In this document: in pieces, positions 4,709 to 6,355 of the stretch | How the letters are laid out: every line of letters begins with the position of its first letter | How positions within the stretch are numbered: the first letter of the stretch is position 1 | NCBI GenBank assembly: GCA_039797965.1 | Contig: JBDKGX010000139.1 | Span: 1-6,355 of the forward strand | Length of the DNA: 6,355 nt | Source: Thiofilum sp039797965 | Lineage (GTDB): Bacteria > Pseudomonadota > Gammaproteobacteria > Thiotrichales > Thiotrichaceae | Direction of reading: 5' to 3' | Notes under the pieces: generated by a model | What the model was told of the DNA's origin: nothing | Databases searched by the model: none | The model's input: only the letters and a program-made list of their open reading frames with translations | Program-made: the position numbers and the translations under genes

Positions 4709-6316
4709 TTACTGACAGGCTACCCCATTGAGCGTATTACCACTACTAAGTGGTGATAACACCCCCACCTCCAATGAAATACACTGATTCATAGTCACTG
4801 GAGTCGGAGCTTGAGGGGCTGCATTATTACAACTCATGGTTTGATTGACCGTGAATTGGTTATTTTTAATACTTTCCCCTACAACCGTCGCACCATTAAT
4901 CCCAAACGAACGTATGCCTACGCTAGTACGAGGGTTAATAATCGTATTATTAGAAAAATCAATCGTATTCATATTGGACAGATCACTAAAAATCATCACC
5001 GCTGCGTGATCGGTATCACAGCGAGTCCGTACAGAGTCCAAGGTATTATTAGTGACAGTGGCATTAGTCACAGAGGTAGTATTCCAAACTTGAATAGAGG
5101 CAATTCGAATCCCTGCGACTCCACTATTACGAATAATATTATTAGTCACTGTTGCTTTATCCGTACCTTCTACCGAAACTCCACTGGCATCACTATTTTC
5201 GGAAATATTGTTAGTGATACTAACCGTATTCACTCGTGAAGTGCCGTAGCCGATGCTAGAAAATGAATCATCTCCGGTATACTGGGCTAAATTACGATCA
5301 ACCGTAATATTGCTAGTATCCCCAGTTACATGAATACCATCGGCCAAATTATTATAAATTTCATTGCTGATGACCTGTCCGGTGGCTACGTTATAAAGCA
5401 CAATGCCCGCCCCTGCGACCTGCTCAATACGGGTTTCCCGAATTAAGATATTGCTACTATTATCAACATCAATACCCCGTGTTTGATTATTAGAGCCTCG
5501 GACTGTGGGTTTAGTGGCTACCTTTAGATTAAAATCACGTAGAGTCACACCATTACTAATGATCACCATTAAGGCGGAGTTATTCGCATTGGTTGACAGT
5601 AGTTGAGTATCGGGAATCCCTTTACCAGCAATTTCTACATCCACTTTATTATATAAAATCAATATATTGGAGTACTTACACCCCCCTTTTGGAAGCTTAT
5701 AAACCTCACCGCTAGTGGTGGCTGTTTTAGACACAATGGCACTTAAATCGGCATTTAACTGCGCTGTTACATCAGGCCAACTTGCGGGATTTGAGTTAAT
5801 GTCGGCACAGGTAAAGGAAGCATTCCGAATCGTCCGCGTAGTCACAGTTAGCTCTGCCACTACATAGCTACGACTTCCGGTGTTAAACTCCGCCACACGA
5901 TAGCCCTTGTCCAACATCATGCGTGCACCTGTAGTAGGATTATATAAACCCGCCACAATCCAATACTTACCTGCTGCCATATTGGCGGGCAATGTCTTTG
6001 TCCGTGAATAGGTCACATCAGGCAAGGTAGCATTAGTATTACTCCACGCTGTTGTGGGATTGGGAGGATTATGATCATCCTGTAGTACAATCTGCCCTGC
6101 AGCATTAATAAAGTGTACAAACACTTTTTGAGCAGGACTGGTCGGTGCCGTGACCGAAAAGCGATAGGTTAAAGTATAGTTTTGACCTGCTTTTAACGTA
6201 TCACGAAACGGAGATGAAGTTTCTATAGTAATATTCGCTGCTGCAGCAATTGAGCTCATAAAACTTAGCGCAAATAATAACAAAAGCCAGAGTACTCTAG
6301 CGGATTTATTAACCAT
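4709..6316 (-). CDS. Secreted right-handed parallel beta-helix protein
   Basis: This protein has 535 residues from ATG 6316, preferred over an in-frame GTG at 6322 because AAGG (6329-6326) lies nine bases upstream of the ATG but only three from the GTG. Residues 1-27 are a Sec signal peptide ending in AAAA before NITIE. Residues about 28-160 look like a beta-sandwich domain, with FVHFINAAGQ and a GLYNPTTGAR motif. From about 205 to 490 there are repeated beta-helix coils with Asn ladders, such as VSITNNISENS, ATVTNNIIRNS, ATVTNNTLDSV and FSNNTIINP. This is the fold of pectate-lyase-like and polysaccharide-active proteins. Six Cys, mostly in the C-terminal third, suggest disulfides outside the cytoplasm. 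It is probably periplasmic or secreted and may bind or cleave polysaccharide. An acidic pattern near 326-350 recalls GH28 enzymes (see findings), but activity is unproven. The promoter lies mostly beyond the window edge. The hydrolase gene follows after a hairpin. Confidence 0.87.
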   Translation of the reverse strand: MVNKSARVLWLLLLFALSFMSSIAAAANITIETSSPFRDTLKAGQNYTLTYRFSVTAPTSPAQKVFVHFINAAGQIVLQDDHNPPNPTTAWSNTNATLPDVTYSRTKTLPANMAAGKYWIVAGLYNPTTGARMMLDKGYRVAEFNTGSRSYVVAELTVTTRTIRNASFTCADINSNPASWPDVTAQLNADLSAIVSKTATTSGEVYKLPKGGCKYSNILILYNKVDVEIAGKGIPDTQLLSTNANNSALMVIISNGVTLRDFNLKVATKPTVRGSNNQTRGIDVDNSSNILIRETRIEQVAGAGIVLYNVATGQVISNEIYNNLADGIHVTGDTSNITVDRNLAQYTGDDSFSSIGYGTSRVNTVSITNNISENSDASGVSVEGTDKATVTNNIIRNSGVAGIRIASIQVWNTTSVTNATVTNNTLDSVRTRCDTDHAAVMIFSDLSNMNTIDFSNNTIINPRTSVGIRSFGINGATVVGESIKNNQFTVNQTMSCNNAAPQAPTPVTMNQCISLEVGVLSPLSSGNTLNGVACQ

Positions 6317-6355
6317 AACCACGTGCCTTAGCTATTAAAAAATAATCGACATCAG

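Larger units (their letters stand above)
77..6296. repeat. Dispersed AGTACT motif, 17 copies
   Basis: Copies start at 77, 107, 240, 278, 513, 1343, 1361, 2389, 2672, 3450, 3600, 4034, 4311, 4378, 4537, 5671 and 6291. Nine of them extend to AAGTACTC or its complement GAGTACTT: 107, 513, 1343, 1361, 3450, 4034, 4311, 4378 and 5671. AAGTACTCGAT occurs four times counting both strands (1343, 1361, 4311, 4378). Fifteen copies lie inside coding sequence, in different frames; two form the intergenic hairpin. A rough composition estimate gives about two copies expected. ACTAGT, a palindrome of the same bases, appears once (1481). Confidence 0.85.

Noticed and set aside
4811..5239. Open frame of 142 codons on the + strand
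   Set aside because: It lies wholly opposite the beta-helix gene, and its composition is the antisense of the Asn/Thr/Ile-rich repeats. It has no domain and no ribosome binding site.
4900..5300. Repeated ATTATTAGT-like DNA words
   Set aside because: They follow from the repeated Asn-Asn-Thr-Val coding pattern of the beta-helix coils and are not a separate DNA repeat or CRISPR array.

Overview
The window looks like chromosomal DNA of a gammaproteobacterium with moderate-to-low GC. The release factor 3 protein is close to the E. coli protein along its whole length, and the DUF2059 and FitAB/VapBC-type families are common in proteobacteria. I cannot name the genus. A sulfur-oxidising Thiotrichales-like lineage is only a guess.

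Layout: (1) The 3' two-thirds of a thiamine-pathway kinase gene (thiD) enters from the left on the + strand. (2) After an AT-rich gap of 173 bases comes a + strand gene for a small exported DUF2059 protein. (3) A perfect 12-bp inverted repeat separates it from the convergent prfC gene (peptide chain release factor 3). (4) prfC has its own promoter in the 124-base gap behind a two-gene toxin-antitoxin operon: a ribbon-helix-helix antitoxin followed by a PIN-domain toxin. That operon has a good sigma70-type promoter with palindromes in its spacer. (5) Next, also on the minus strand, are an alpha/beta hydrolase and (6) a large exported right-handed parallel beta-helix protein, separated by a short hairpin. 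Everything from 1384 to the right end is on the minus strand. No RNA gene, insertion sequence or CRISPR array is visible, and no stretch above 300 bases lacks a gene.

The genes do not form one pathway. They are housekeeping genes (thiD, prfC), two envelope or secreted proteins, a hydrolase of unknown substrate and a TA module.

The most unusual signal is not a gene. The palindrome AGTACT occurs 17 times in 6355 bases, where base composition predicts about two. Its extended form AAGTACTC/GAGTACTT occurs nine times, and two copies face each other to form the hairpin between the DUF2059 gene and prfC. This resembles a genome-wide iterated motif of the HIP1 or DNA-uptake-sequence kind. Other points of interest are a four-codon reading frame overlapping the prfC start, the operator-like layout of the TA promoter, and a pattern of acidic residues in the beta-helix protein that recalls family GH28 glycosidases.
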